10,590 nt of DNA from Bacillota bacterium (GCA_029777215.1 JAKOSQ010000104.1:1-10590), one strand, 5' to 3'; positions 1-6,286 are shown, numbered from the stretch's first letter. Notes: a model not told the origin generated them from the sequence alone. Made by a program: numbers and translations.

Positions 1-857
1 ATCGTTGTTTCAACGTCGAGCCGCCGTCCGCTTTTCGGGTCGCGCAGCGCCGCGCAGGGGCCGAGTGTGCCGGCGGGCTTGTCGAGCACATAGTTGTGGT
101 CGTAGCCGCGCCCATATATTAATAATGTATAGTCGGCGCCAATGCGCTCACCGAGCGCGTGGAAATCGCGGAAATCCATCGGCGTACCCGCGACGTCGAG
201 CAGCCGACCGGTCGGCAGACTTTCGGCGTCCGACGCCGTGAGGCGCGAAGCAAAAATTTTCGCCTCCTCATCGAGCACGCTGCCGCTGCCGTGACCGGCG
301 AGGTTAAAGTAGCTGTGGTTCGTGAGATTGCAGAGGGTGTCGGCGTCGGAAACAGCTTCATAGTGGATTTTCAGCGCACTGTTGTCATCAAAGGAGAAAG
401 TGACCGCGACCGTCAGCGTGCCGGGGTAGCCCTCCTCACCGTCGGGACTGACATAGCGGCAGACAAGCTCGTCGCCGGTTGCGCCGGACGCGACCGCGCA
501 GTCCCAGACGACCGTGTCAAAGCCGCGCAGGCCGCCGTGCAGGCTGTTATTGCCGTCGTTCTGCGCAAGACGGTAGGTCTTTCCGCCCAGCTCGAAGCTG
601 CCGCCCGCGATGCGGTTGGCGCAGCGGCCGATCGTCGCGCCGAAAAAGTAGTCGCGCCGTGCCAAGTCTCTGAGCGTGTCGAAGCCAAGCACGACGTCCG
701 CGAACGCCCCGGCCCGGTCCGGCACGCGAATCGAGGTGACCGTCGCGCCGTAGGTGCAGATGGAGACGCTGCTGCCCGCGGCGCTGGTGAGCGTGTAAAG
801 GTCGACCGCCGTGCCGTCCGACAGCGCACCGAAGCGTGAGCCTGCAATGTGCGTCAT
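1..857 (-). CDS. galM: Aldose 1-epimerase (mutarotase), 3' end beyond window
   Basis: This gene encodes a cytoplasmic mutarotase that interconverts the alpha and beta anomers of aldoses. Reading leftwards from ATG at 857-855 gives 285 codons with no stop before the window edge. A GGAGGA ribosome site at 870-865 fixes the start. Family motifs appear in order: IGRCANRIAGG (about residues 76-86), NNSLHGG with its substrate-binding histidine near 107, NHSYFNLAG with the histidine taken as general acid near 181, and GYDHNYVL near 251-258. The family is usually about 340 residues, so roughly the last 50-60 are missing, including the expected catalytic glutamate. The gene is divergent from the CoA-transferase-like gene and lies near an arabinose operon, so it may act on L-arabinose as well as galactose or glucose; this is inference. 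The family call is firm; the substrate is open. Confidence 0.95.
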   Translation of the reverse strand, partial: MTHIAGSRFGALSDGTAVDLYTLTSAAGSSVSICTYGATVTSIRVPDRAGAFADVVLGFDTLRDLARRDYFFGATIGRCANRIAGGSFELGGKTYRLAQNDGNNSLHGGLRGFDTVVWDCAVASGATGDELVCRYVSPDGEEGYPGTLTVAVTFSFDDNSALKIHYEAVSDADTLCNLTNHSYFNLAGHGSGSVLDEEAKIFASRLTASDAESLPTGRLLDVAGTPMDFRDFHALGERIGADYTLLIYGRGYDHNYVLDKPAGTLGPCAALRDPKSGRRLDVETT

Positions 858-888
858 ATCGAGTTCCTCCCCGCATTTTTCTGCCCCT

Positions 889-917
889 ACTATAAAACGC
901 GCGGACCGGGAAAGCAA
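889..917 (-). promoter_or_regulatory. Probable sigma-70-type promoter of galM
   Basis: On the minus strand, TTGCTT (917-912) and TATAGT (894-889) are separated by exactly 17 bases. The -10 box matches consensus at 5 of 6 positions and the -35 box at 3 of 6. The predicted start near 882 gives a leader of about 25 bases holding the GGAGGA site. It is read from sequence only. Confidence 0.5.
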
Positions 918-1133
918 GGACTTTTCCCCCGGCATTGGCCGCGCCCACCGCCTCACAACTGGACTGGACAGAAAACCAGACGAATACACGCACAAAAACA
1001 GGCAGAACAAACTGTGCAGAATAGCGAGACATAAAATGACAGGAAACGGAAGCAAAAAGGGAATACAAATAAAAACCGCATAGAACTGTGCAAAACGGCA
1101 GACAAACAGCGCGGCGTTTCGTGAAAAATACCA

Positions 1134-1142
1134 TGTTAAAAT
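1134..1142 (+). promoter_or_regulatory. Possible extended -10 promoter element for the CoA-transferase-like gene
   Basis: TG at 1134-1135, one base, then TAAAAT (1137-1142) forms an extended -10 motif matching TATAAT at 5 of 6 positions. No convincing -35 lies upstream, which extended -10 promoters can tolerate. A start near 1149 would fall within the palindrome at 1144-1159 and give a leader of about 190 bases. TATTAT at 1215-1220 is an alternative -10 with only a weak -35 (TTATCC, 1192-1197). Confidence 0.3.
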
Positions 1143-1143
1143 C

Positions 1144-1159
1144 AATATCCCAGGATATT
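1144..1159. repeat. 16-bp palindrome, candidate operator
   Basis: AATATCC (1144-1150) and GGATATT (1153-1159) are perfect inverted 7-bp arms separated by CA. It lies immediately downstream of the extended -10 element at 1134-1142, where a bound protein would block transcription initiation. The cognate regulator is unknown. Confidence 0.4.
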
Positions 1160-1338
1160 TTCGCCCGCTTATAAGGACCTCCTGCCGCCTGTTATCCCGA
1201 CATGGCAAACAAAATATTATCTTTTTTCTTTCCACTGCGGTATGGTATAGCCAGAAAGAAAAAGAAAGCCGACCGCGAAAGTGAAGCGGCGACGGCAGAC
1301 GATAAAAACCGACGGACATACAACAGGAGGTATGCATT

Positions 1339-1950
1339 ATGAAAAAGACTTATGAACGCATCGTAGAGACCAGAGATACAGCAGAGCACATTAATTCCGG
1401 CGACGTCGTCTGGATCGGCGGCACCGAGGGCACGGCGGCAGATTTCCTCGCTGCACTGGTGCAGCGCAGAGACGAGCTTGAAAACGTCACCCTCCTCGTC
1501 GTGACCGACGACAAGCCGAACGCTTCCCTCGACACCCTCCGCCACTGCGGCGGCTTCCGCGTCCTCTCTTTCTATAAGGATGCGATTACCGAGAGCTACC
1601 GAGAGAGCAACAACAGCGAACGCTACGAATTCGTGACCTCCCCGGCAGTCAAGGCCATCGGCCTCGTCTGCAGACATTATAATGTAAACACCATGGTCCT
1701 TCCGGTCTGCCAGCCGGGCCGCGAGAACCGTTTCGCCGTCAGCGCGGCGCAGGCGCTCTCCGCCGAGATCGTCAGCAGCTGCCCGACCGTCACGAAGCGC
1801 ATCGCGCTCGTCGACTACAAACTCAAGGCCACCGGTACCTCCCTGCCGATGGACAGCTTCGACGTCATCGGCCTCAACGGTGACTTCAAGACCCGCGACA
1901 TCTTCGACAACAGCCAGGAGACGAAGCCCGCAGCGGAAGCCGCCGCCTGA
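1339..1950 (+). CDS. Free-standing CoA-transferase N-terminal-domain-like protein (203 aa)
   Basis: The start follows AGGAGG (1325-1330) with 8 bases spacing. The protein resembles the N-terminal half of the acetyl-CoA hydrolase/4-hydroxybutyrate CoA-transferase family. It has an opening YERIVETRDTAEHINSGD (residues 5-22) like the family's start, a glycine-rich WIGGTEG turn (25-31), a strand of ENVTLLVV type (48-55), a VLPVCQP-like segment about 120-126, then ASCPT/GTSLP-like late motifs. Full family members have about 430 residues and carry the catalytic glutamate in the C-terminal half, which is absent; no remnant follows the stop. The tail is low-complexity (ETKPAAEAAA). With its own ribosome site, possible promoter and strong terminator it looks like an intact monocistronic gene rather than fresh debris. 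It may be a subunit, a CoA-ligand binding protein, or non-catalytic. The fold assignment is from memory of the family; the function is unknown. Confidence 0.7.
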   Translation: MKKTYERIVETRDTAEHINSGDVVWIGGTEGTAADFLAALVQRRDELENVTLLVVTDDKPNASLDTLRHCGGFRVLSFYKDAITESYRESNNSERYEFVTSPAVKAIGLVCRHYNVNTMVLPVCQPGRENRFAVSAAQALSAEIVSSCPTVTKRIALVDYKLKATGTSLPMDSFDVIGLNGDFKTRDIFDNSQETKPAAEAAA

Positions 1951-2005
1951 GCCGCAGGACCCTTTCACCACAACAACTCCTTCTTCTTCAATTCTCTTCC
2001 CACAC

Positions 2006-2032
2006 TTGTAAAGGTTCTCCCAACCTTTACAA
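2006..2032 (+). repeat. Perfect 11-bp inverted repeat/hairpin ahead of the terminator
   Basis: TTGTAAAGGTT (2006-2016) and AACCTTTACAA (2022-2032) are perfectly complementary around the loop CTCCC. It lies in the 3' untranslated part of the CoA-transferase-like gene, one base before the terminator stem. It lacks a T-run of its own, so it is not a conventional terminator. It could be an RNA stability or pausing hairpin, or a DNA-binding palindrome. Confidence 0.7.
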
Positions 2033-2033
2033 A

Positions 2034-2074
2034 GCCCCGCGCAGTGCTGCCATGCTGCGCGGGGCCATTTTTTT
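2034..2074 (+). terminator. Strong rho-independent terminator
   Basis: GCCCCGCGCAG (2034-2044) pairs perfectly with CTGCGCGGGGC (2055-2065) around a 10-base loop, followed by seven Ts (2068-2074). It ends the CoA-transferase-like transcript and insulates the downstream transport operon. Confidence 0.92.
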
Positions 2075-2144
2075 GTGTCCGTGCGGCGGGGACCCTGTCC
2101 GTTGTGCGGACAGACGCGCGCGCCTCGGGACGGAAAACGGCCTA

Positions 2145-2167
2145 ACTTGTACGGACATCTGATACAA
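2145..2167. promoter_or_regulatory. Possible distal AraR-like operator
   Basis: ACTTGTACGGACATCT (2145-2160) resembles the Bacillus subtilis AraR box (ATTTGTAC joined to GTACAAAT) at about 12 of 16 positions, as I recall that consensus. TTGTA (2147-2151) is also mirrored by TACAA (2163-2167). It lies about 220 bp upstream of the repeat at 2364-2388, a spacing compatible with looping. The match is suggestive only. Confidence 0.35.
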
Positions 2168-2363
2168 ATGTCTGCTAATTCCGTGACAGAACGCATAACA
2201 ATGCGCTGTGCAAAACGCTGAAAAGTTGCACATAGAAACGCGCTTTGCCAAGCGGCATTTGTTAAAAATGATTGTGATTTTCAGCAAAAAGTTTAAAATG
2301 TCATAAATCAAGCTGACTTTTCAGGCAAAAATCCGTTTGACATGACAGCTTCAATAAAATGTA

Positions 2364-2388
2364 AAATTGTACGCAACATGTACAATTT
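2364..2388. promoter_or_regulatory. Probable operator of the AraR-type repressor
   Basis: AAATTGTAC (2364-2372) and GTACAATTT (2380-2388) form a perfect 9-bp inverted repeat separated by 7 bases. The half-sites resemble those of B. subtilis AraR, though there the halves abut without the extra spacer. It ends four bases before the -35 box of the importer promoter, so a bound repressor could hinder RNA polymerase. The regulator is encoded in the same cluster at 7322-8386. Confidence 0.65.
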
Positions 2389-2392
2389 GCTA

Positions 2393-2421
2393 TTGACAAC
2401 TTCACAAATACTTAATATATT
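2393..2421 (+). promoter_or_regulatory. Near-consensus sigma-70-type promoter of the importer operon
   Basis: TTGACA (2393-2398, perfect) and TATATT (2416-2421, 5 of 6) are separated by 17 bases. The predicted start is near 2428, leaving a leader of about 50 bases before the ATG at 2480. Such a strong core promoter usually needs a repressor, consistent with the inverted repeat just upstream. Confidence 0.8.
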
Positions 2422-2479
2422 TGTTACAGTGATTACAGGCAAAAAGCAAACAAATTTTTTTAAGGGGATGGATTGGAAC

Positions 2480-3658
2480 ATGAAAGCAAAGAAAATCATA
2501 GCACTTGCCCTCGCGCTGGCCATGCTTTTCACGCTGGCAGCCTGCGGAAAGTCCGCAACGACCGAATCTCCCGCAGCGAGCGGTAACACCTCCGCGGCGG
2601 CGAGCACCGGCGACATCACCATCGGCGTCTCCATCTGGAGCTCCACAGACGTTCTCGGCAGCCAGTGCAAGAAAATGCTCGACGCTGCAGCGGACGCCAT
2701 GGGCGTAAAGCTCATGTACGTTGACCAGGGCCACGTTTCCGAAAAGGTCACGGCCTCCGTCGAGACCCTCTGCGCCGCGGGCTGCAAGGGCATCATCATC
2801 TGCAACTCCGCAGACTCTGAGATGACCTCCTGCATCAACACCTGCGACGAAGCCGGCGTCTACCTCGCACAGTTCTTCCGCATCATCAGCAAGGACAACA
2901 GCCCTGACATCTACAAGCAGGCTGTCGCTTCCAAGTACTACATCGGCGCTGTCCACGAGGACGAGGTCACGAACGGCTACACCCTCGCGAACATCCTCAT
3001 CAACAAGGGCGACCGCATGATCTGCCTCGAAGGCTGGACCGTCGGCGACGCTACCTTCCTTGCCCGCTATGAAGGCTACAAGAAGGCTGTTGACGAATGG
3101 AACGCTGCACACGCTGACGACAAAGTCACGCTCACCGAGCCGCAGTACGCACAGACCTCCTCCGAGGGCGGCGCACAGGTCGCACAGGCTTACATGAACA
3201 GCTACCCGAACATGGACGCTCTGATCGTCGCGGGCGGCGGCGGTGACCCGCTGGTCGGCTCCATCGGCGCGATCAAGAACGCCGGCAAGACCGGAAAGAT
3301 CGACGTTGTCTCCACCGACTTCCTCCCGGATCTCGGCGACCAGCTCAAGAGCGGCGGCATGACGGCTGAGTCCGGCGGCCACTTCTGCGATCCGCTCTAC
3401 GCACTCATGATGGTCTACAACGCAGTCAAGGGCAACTACACGAAGCCCGCTGACTCCTTCCTTGAGATCAAGTTCCCGTATCTGTACGTCTCCTCCGCCG
3501 AGGACTACGACGCATACGCAAAGTATTTCGTCGACGATCTCCCGTACAACGCCGAGGAACTCAAGGCCATGTCCGGCTCCAGCTTCGAGGAACTCTCCAA
3601 GCAGGCCGCTTCCCTCTCCATTGAGGACGTGAAGACCCGCCACGCATCTGCTGGCTAA
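2480..3658 (+). CDS. ABC sugar-binding lipoprotein (probably L-arabinose)
   Basis: This is the extracellular receptor of a CUT2-type ABC importer and has a periplasmic-binding-protein type I (Peripla_BP_4-like) fold. From ATG 2480 the product has 392 residues. A basic start (MKAKK), a hydrophobic core and the lipobox LAAC with lipidated Cys22 form a type II signal peptide, followed by a Ser/Thr/Ala/Gly linker (about 23-44). The mature fold starts at DITIGVSIW. Later strands such as GIIICN (104-109) and DALIVAGGGGDP (246-257) fit the family. An in-frame ATG at 2468 directly abuts the AAGGGG ribosome-site sequence and is less likely; the AAGGGGAT-to-2480 spacing is somewhat long. The arabinose specificity comes only from araA, araD and the AraR-like gene nearby. 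Eight cysteines remain besides Cys22, unusual for a secreted protein. A terminator-like hairpin follows the gene. Confidence 0.9.
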   Translation: MKAKKIIALALALAMLFTLAACGKSATTESPAASGNTSAAASTGDITIGVSIWSSTDVLGSQCKKMLDAAADAMGVKLMYVDQGHVSEKVTASVETLCAAGCKGIIICNSADSEMTSCINTCDEAGVYLAQFFRIISKDNSPDIYKQAVASKYYIGAVHEDEVTNGYTLANILINKGDRMICLEGWTVGDATFLARYEGYKKAVDEWNAAHADDKVTLTEPQYAQTSSEGGAQVAQAYMNSYPNMDALIVAGGGGDPLVGSIGAIKNAGKTGKIDVVSTDFLPDLGDQLKSGGMTAESGGHFCDPLYALMMVYNAVKGNYTKPADSFLEIKFPYLYVSSAEDYDAYAKYFVDDLPYNAEELKAMSGSSFEELSKQAASLSIEDVKTRHASAG

Positions 3659-3720
3659 TCAAGCAGCGTAACTGAACAGGCCGCTCGTTCGGCACACCGG
3701 ACGGAAAGACGCGGCAATAA

Positions 3721-3757
3721 GCCGGCGGCGCAAATATTTGCTCCGCCGGCCCTTTTT
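3721..3757 (+). terminator. Intra-operon terminator/attenuator after the binding-protein gene
   Basis: GCCGGCGG (3721-3728) pairs with CCGCCGGC (3743-3750). An inner GCAAA/TTTGC-type stem extends it after a C-T mismatch, and five Ts follow (3753-3757). The ribosome site of permease 1 starts at 3762, so transcripts must read through the hairpin. It probably lowers permease and ATPase expression relative to the binding protein, and may also protect the upstream mRNA 3' end. Confidence 0.8.
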
Positions 3758-3777
3758 AAATGAGGTGATTCTTTCTC

Positions 3778-4749
3778 ATGAATAAAAATGACGAAACTCT
3801 GAAAACCGCTGCGGATCGGGGCTTTTTCGAGAGAAACAAGGGCCTGATCGTGCTCATCCTTCTCGCGGTCGGCGTTTGGGCAGTCTTCAAGATCCTCACG
3901 CCCTCGAACTTCGGCACCCCGCGCATGCTGACCTCCTATCTCCAGACCGCCATCATCTACGCGGTCGGCGGCTGCGGCCTCTACTTCATCTGCGTGATGG
4001 GTCTGTGGGACTTCAGCATCGGCGCGAACATCGTTCTCTCCTCGGTGCTCGCCTGCCAGTTCGCGCAGAAATTCGGCTATGCCGGACTCATCCTCGTGCC
4101 GCTTATTTCCGGCACCATCATGGGCCTATGCAACGGCCTTGTGTACATTCGCTTCCATATCCCCTCCATGATCGTTACCGTCGGCCTGTCGCTCATCTAT
4201 GAGAGCCTGAGCGTCATCCTCGCCGGCGGCGTCGAGCAGCAGCTCGGCGAGAACCTCCGCGCCTTTGGCACCTACCCCGCAAACCTCATTCTCGCTGCCT
4301 GCGCCTTTATTTTCGCGGCGCTCATTATCCACAGCACAAAAATCGGCACCTATACCTACGCGATCGGCAGCAACGAGCTGGTGGCGAAAAACATGGGCGT
4401 CGACGTCAATAAATATAAGGTAGTGGCCTTCGTCCTCTGCGGCTTCCTTGTTGGCGTCATGAGCATTCTGACAATCAGCTACGGCACCTCGATGACCTCC
4501 GCCTCCAGCATGGAATCCATGTCCCGCAACTTCCCGCCGCTGATGGGCACCTTCTTCGGCCTCGCCTTCCGCAAGTACGGCAAACCGATCACCGCCATCG
4601 TTGTCGGCGAATTCATCATTTCGCTTCTGTTCAACGGCTTCCTCGCGATGGGCGCGGACGCGACGATCAATAACGTCGTCACCGGCTCCGTCCTGCTGCT
4701 GATCGTTGCGCTGACAACCAAGCCCGTCAAGGGCATCGTCGTGAAATGA
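3778..4749 (+). CDS. ABC sugar permease, first of two (CUT2 type)
   Basis: This 323-residue inner-membrane protein belongs to the BPD_transp_2 (RbsC/AraH-like) family. About 8-10 hydrophobic segments are visible, for example at 23-40, 55-75, 102-122, 130-150, 168-186, 212-234, 271-290 and 300-314. The signature GLWDFSIGANIVL (75-87) matches the family's DLSxG region. The cytoplasmic coupling-loop segment AIGSNELVAKNMGVDVNKYK (195-214) should contact the ATPase. The glycine-rich GGTSLxGG-like segment that normally follows is not recognisable (MSRNFPPLMGTFFGLAFRKYG), unlike permease 2. GAGGTGAT at 3762-3769 sits 8 bases before the ATG. The gene ends 10 bases before the ATPase gene. It probably pairs with permease 2 as a heterodimer. 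Confidence 0.93.
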   Translation: MNKNDETLKTAADRGFFERNKGLIVLILLAVGVWAVFKILTPSNFGTPRMLTSYLQTAIIYAVGGCGLYFICVMGLWDFSIGANIVLSSVLACQFAQKFGYAGLILVPLISGTIMGLCNGLVYIRFHIPSMIVTVGLSLIYESLSVILAGGVEQQLGENLRAFGTYPANLILAACAFIFAALIIHSTKIGTYTYAIGSNELVAKNMGVDVNKYKVVAFVLCGFLVGVMSILTISYGTSMTSASSMESMSRNFPPLMGTFFGLAFRKYGKPITAIVVGEFIISLLFNGFLAMGADATINNVVTGSVLLLIVALTTKPVKGIVVK

Positions 4750-4759
4750 GGGGGAGAAG

Positions 4760-6274
4760 ATGGCAGAGCTTATAACAAAAAAAGACGTGATCTTAAAAGC
4801 GGAACACATCGACAAATCCTTCGGCGTGACCCATGCCGTCAAGGACGTCTGCCTTGACTTCTCCAGGGGCGAGGTTCGCGGCCTCATCGGCGAAAACGGC
4901 TCCGGCAAGTCCACCTTCTGCTCTATGCTTACGGGCATCTACCCGATCGGCAGCGGCAAGTTCGTCCTCGACGGCAAGGAGCTGCACGTCAAAAATCAGG
5001 TCGAGGCCAACCGCGAGGGCGTTTCGATCATCGTTCAGGAGATGGGCACCCTCTCCGGCCTCACGGTCGCGGAGAACATCTTCCTCGGCAACGAGGACCG
5101 CTTCGTCAAGGCCGGCATCAAAAATGGCGGCGCCATGAACCGCGAGGCGCAGTCCTATCTCGACAAATACGGCTTCAATCATATCCACGCGGGCGACCTC
5201 ATCGACAATTACGACTTTGAGGACCGCAAGCTCATCGAGATCGTCAAGGCGACCTACTTCGACCCCAAGGTCGTCGTCATCGACGAGACGACAACGACGC
5301 TCGGCCAGTCCGGCCGCCAGGAACTTTACAAGCACATGAAGCGCATCCGCGACGACGGCAACACCGTCATCTTCATCTCCCACGACCTCACTGAGGTCAT
5401 CGAGCAGTGCGACACGATCAGCGTCCTGCGCGACGGCGCGCTCATCGACACGGTGCAGGCCAAGGACGTCACCGAGGACGACCTCAAGCGTCTGATGGTC
5501 GGCCGCGAGCTCGGCGACCGCTACTACCGCACGGATTACGGCGAGCCGGTCTCCAACGAGGTGGTCCTCTCGGTCAAAAACGTCACCGTGCCCGGCCAGA
5601 TCAAAAACATCAGCTTTGAGCTGCACAAGGGCGAGATCCTCGGCATCGGCGGATTATCCGAGTGCGGCATGCACGAGGTCGGCAAGTCCGCCTTCGGCGC
5701 GTCCTACGACCGCACGGGCGAGGTCACGCTCGCCGACGGCACGCACATCGACTCCATCCCGACCGCGATCAAAAAGAGCATCGCCTATGTCTCGAAGGAC
5801 CGCGACAACGAGTCCCTCGTCATCAGCGACACAATCCGCGACAACATCTGCCTGCCCTCCCTCACGGAACTTGCCCACGGCGGTCTGCTCTTCGGCAAGA
5901 ACATGAACGGCTTTGCCGACAAGTTCGCCTCCCTCATCAGCGTCAAAATGACAGGTGTGGGCCAGTTCGTTTCGGACCTCTCCGGCGGCAACAAGCAGAA
6001 GGTTGCGCTCGCGCGCTGGATCGGCAAGGATTCGGACATCATCGTGCTCGACTCACCGACCCGCGGCATCGACGTCAAGGTCAAGGCCGATATCTACGCG
6101 CTCATGAGCGAGATGAAAAAGCAGGGTAAATCGATCATCATGATCTCCGAGGAGATTTTGGAGCTGCTCGGCATGAGCGACCGTATCCTCGTGATGAAGG
6201 ACGGCGAGATCAGCGGCGAATTCCAGCGCAGCGCCGAGCTCACCGAAGAAGACATCATTGCGAAGATGGTTTGA
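4760..6274 (+). CDS. ABC importer ATPase with two nucleotide-binding domains (CUT2 type)
   Basis: This 504-residue cytoplasmic ATPase has the fused two-domain layout of RbsA, AraG and MglA. Domain 1 has Walker A GENGSGKST (44-52), Q-loop Gln93, Walker B VVVIDE with Asp175 and Glu176, and H-loop His208. Its ABC signature, normally LSxGQ, reads YDFED (151-155). Domain 2 begins near 268. It has a degenerate Walker A (GGLSECGMHEVGKS, 297-310), a canonical signature LSGGNKQK (407-414), and a Walker B reading IIVLDSPTRG, with Ser432 where the catalytic Glu would be. In the head-to-tail arrangement one composite site is fully canonical and the other fully degenerate. A GAGGGGGAGAA ribosome site precedes the ATG. 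It lies between the two permease genes with 10- and 12-base gaps, so it is surely cotranscribed with them. Confidence 0.95.
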   Translation: MAELITKKDVILKAEHIDKSFGVTHAVKDVCLDFSRGEVRGLIGENGSGKSTFCSMLTGIYPIGSGKFVLDGKELHVKNQVEANREGVSIIVQEMGTLSGLTVAENIFLGNEDRFVKAGIKNGGAMNREAQSYLDKYGFNHIHAGDLIDNYDFEDRKLIEIVKATYFDPKVVVIDETTTTLGQSGRQELYKHMKRIRDDGNTVIFISHDLTEVIEQCDTISVLRDGALIDTVQAKDVTEDDLKRLMVGRELGDRYYRTDYGEPVSNEVVLSVKNVTVPGQIKNISFELHKGEILGIGGLSECGMHEVGKSAFGASYDRTGEVTLADGTHIDSIPTAIKKSIAYVSKDRDNESLVISDTIRDNICLPSLTELAHGGLLFGKNMNGFADKFASLISVKMTGVGQFVSDLSGGNKQKVALARWIGKDSDIIVLDSPTRGIDVKVKADIYALMSEMKKQGKSIIMISEEILELLGMSDRILVMKDGEISGEFQRSAELTEEDIIAKMV

Positions 6275-6286
6275 GGAGGCTGCCTA

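Larger units (their letters stand above)
858..1338. other. Divergent intergenic control region, no gene seen
   Basis: This stretch separates galM (leftward) from the CoA-transferase-like gene (rightward). I see no credible gene: the open frames lack ribosome sites and family motifs. Bases about 960-1110 are A-rich on the plus strand. They hold AACTGTGCA twice (1010-1018 and 1084-1092); the second copy is part of CTGTGCAAAACG (1086-1097), which recurs at 2206-2217. A short palindrome sits at 1144-1159. No riboswitch or RNA gene was recognised in the possible long leader 1150-1338. Confidence 0.6.
2075..2479. other. Control region upstream of the sugar-importer operon
   Basis: No gene is seen here. 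The right half (about 2180-2480) is clearly AT-rich against the GC-rich coding sequence. It contains a CTGTCCG/CGGACAG inverted repeat (2095-2113), an AraR-half-site-like sequence (2145-2167), a TGTGCAA/TTGCACA inverted repeat with 12-base spacing (2207-2232), the main operator-like repeat (2364-2388) and the promoter (2393-2421). A second TTGACA lies at 2337-2342 without a well-spaced -10 box. Confidence 0.7.

Noticed and set aside
159..839. A 226-codon plus-strand frame in the galM region
   Set aside because: The minus strand here encodes unmistakable galM motifs; this frame is its complement.
1150..1338. A riboswitch or T-box in the possible long leader
   Set aside because: I could not identify any conserved core or leader terminator, and the start site itself is uncertain.
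1192..2196. A 334-codon antisense frame over the CoA-transferase-like gene
   Set aside because: It crosses the strong terminator and both intergenic regions, and its composition is that of a shadow. The sense frame has the ribosome site and family resemblance.
2342..2479. An upstream in-frame extension of the binding protein
   Set aside because: It runs through the operator and promoter, and would bury the lipoprotein signal peptide 46 residues inside the protein.
2076..2479. A catabolite-response (cre) element
   Set aside because: Several CG-centred candidates, such as the sequence around 2211-2224, fit the usual cre consensus at only about half the fixed positions.
2402..3643. A 413-codon open frame antisense to the binding-protein gene
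   Set aside because: It is a codon-bias shadow with no family motif and covers a clear sense-strand lipoprotein gene.
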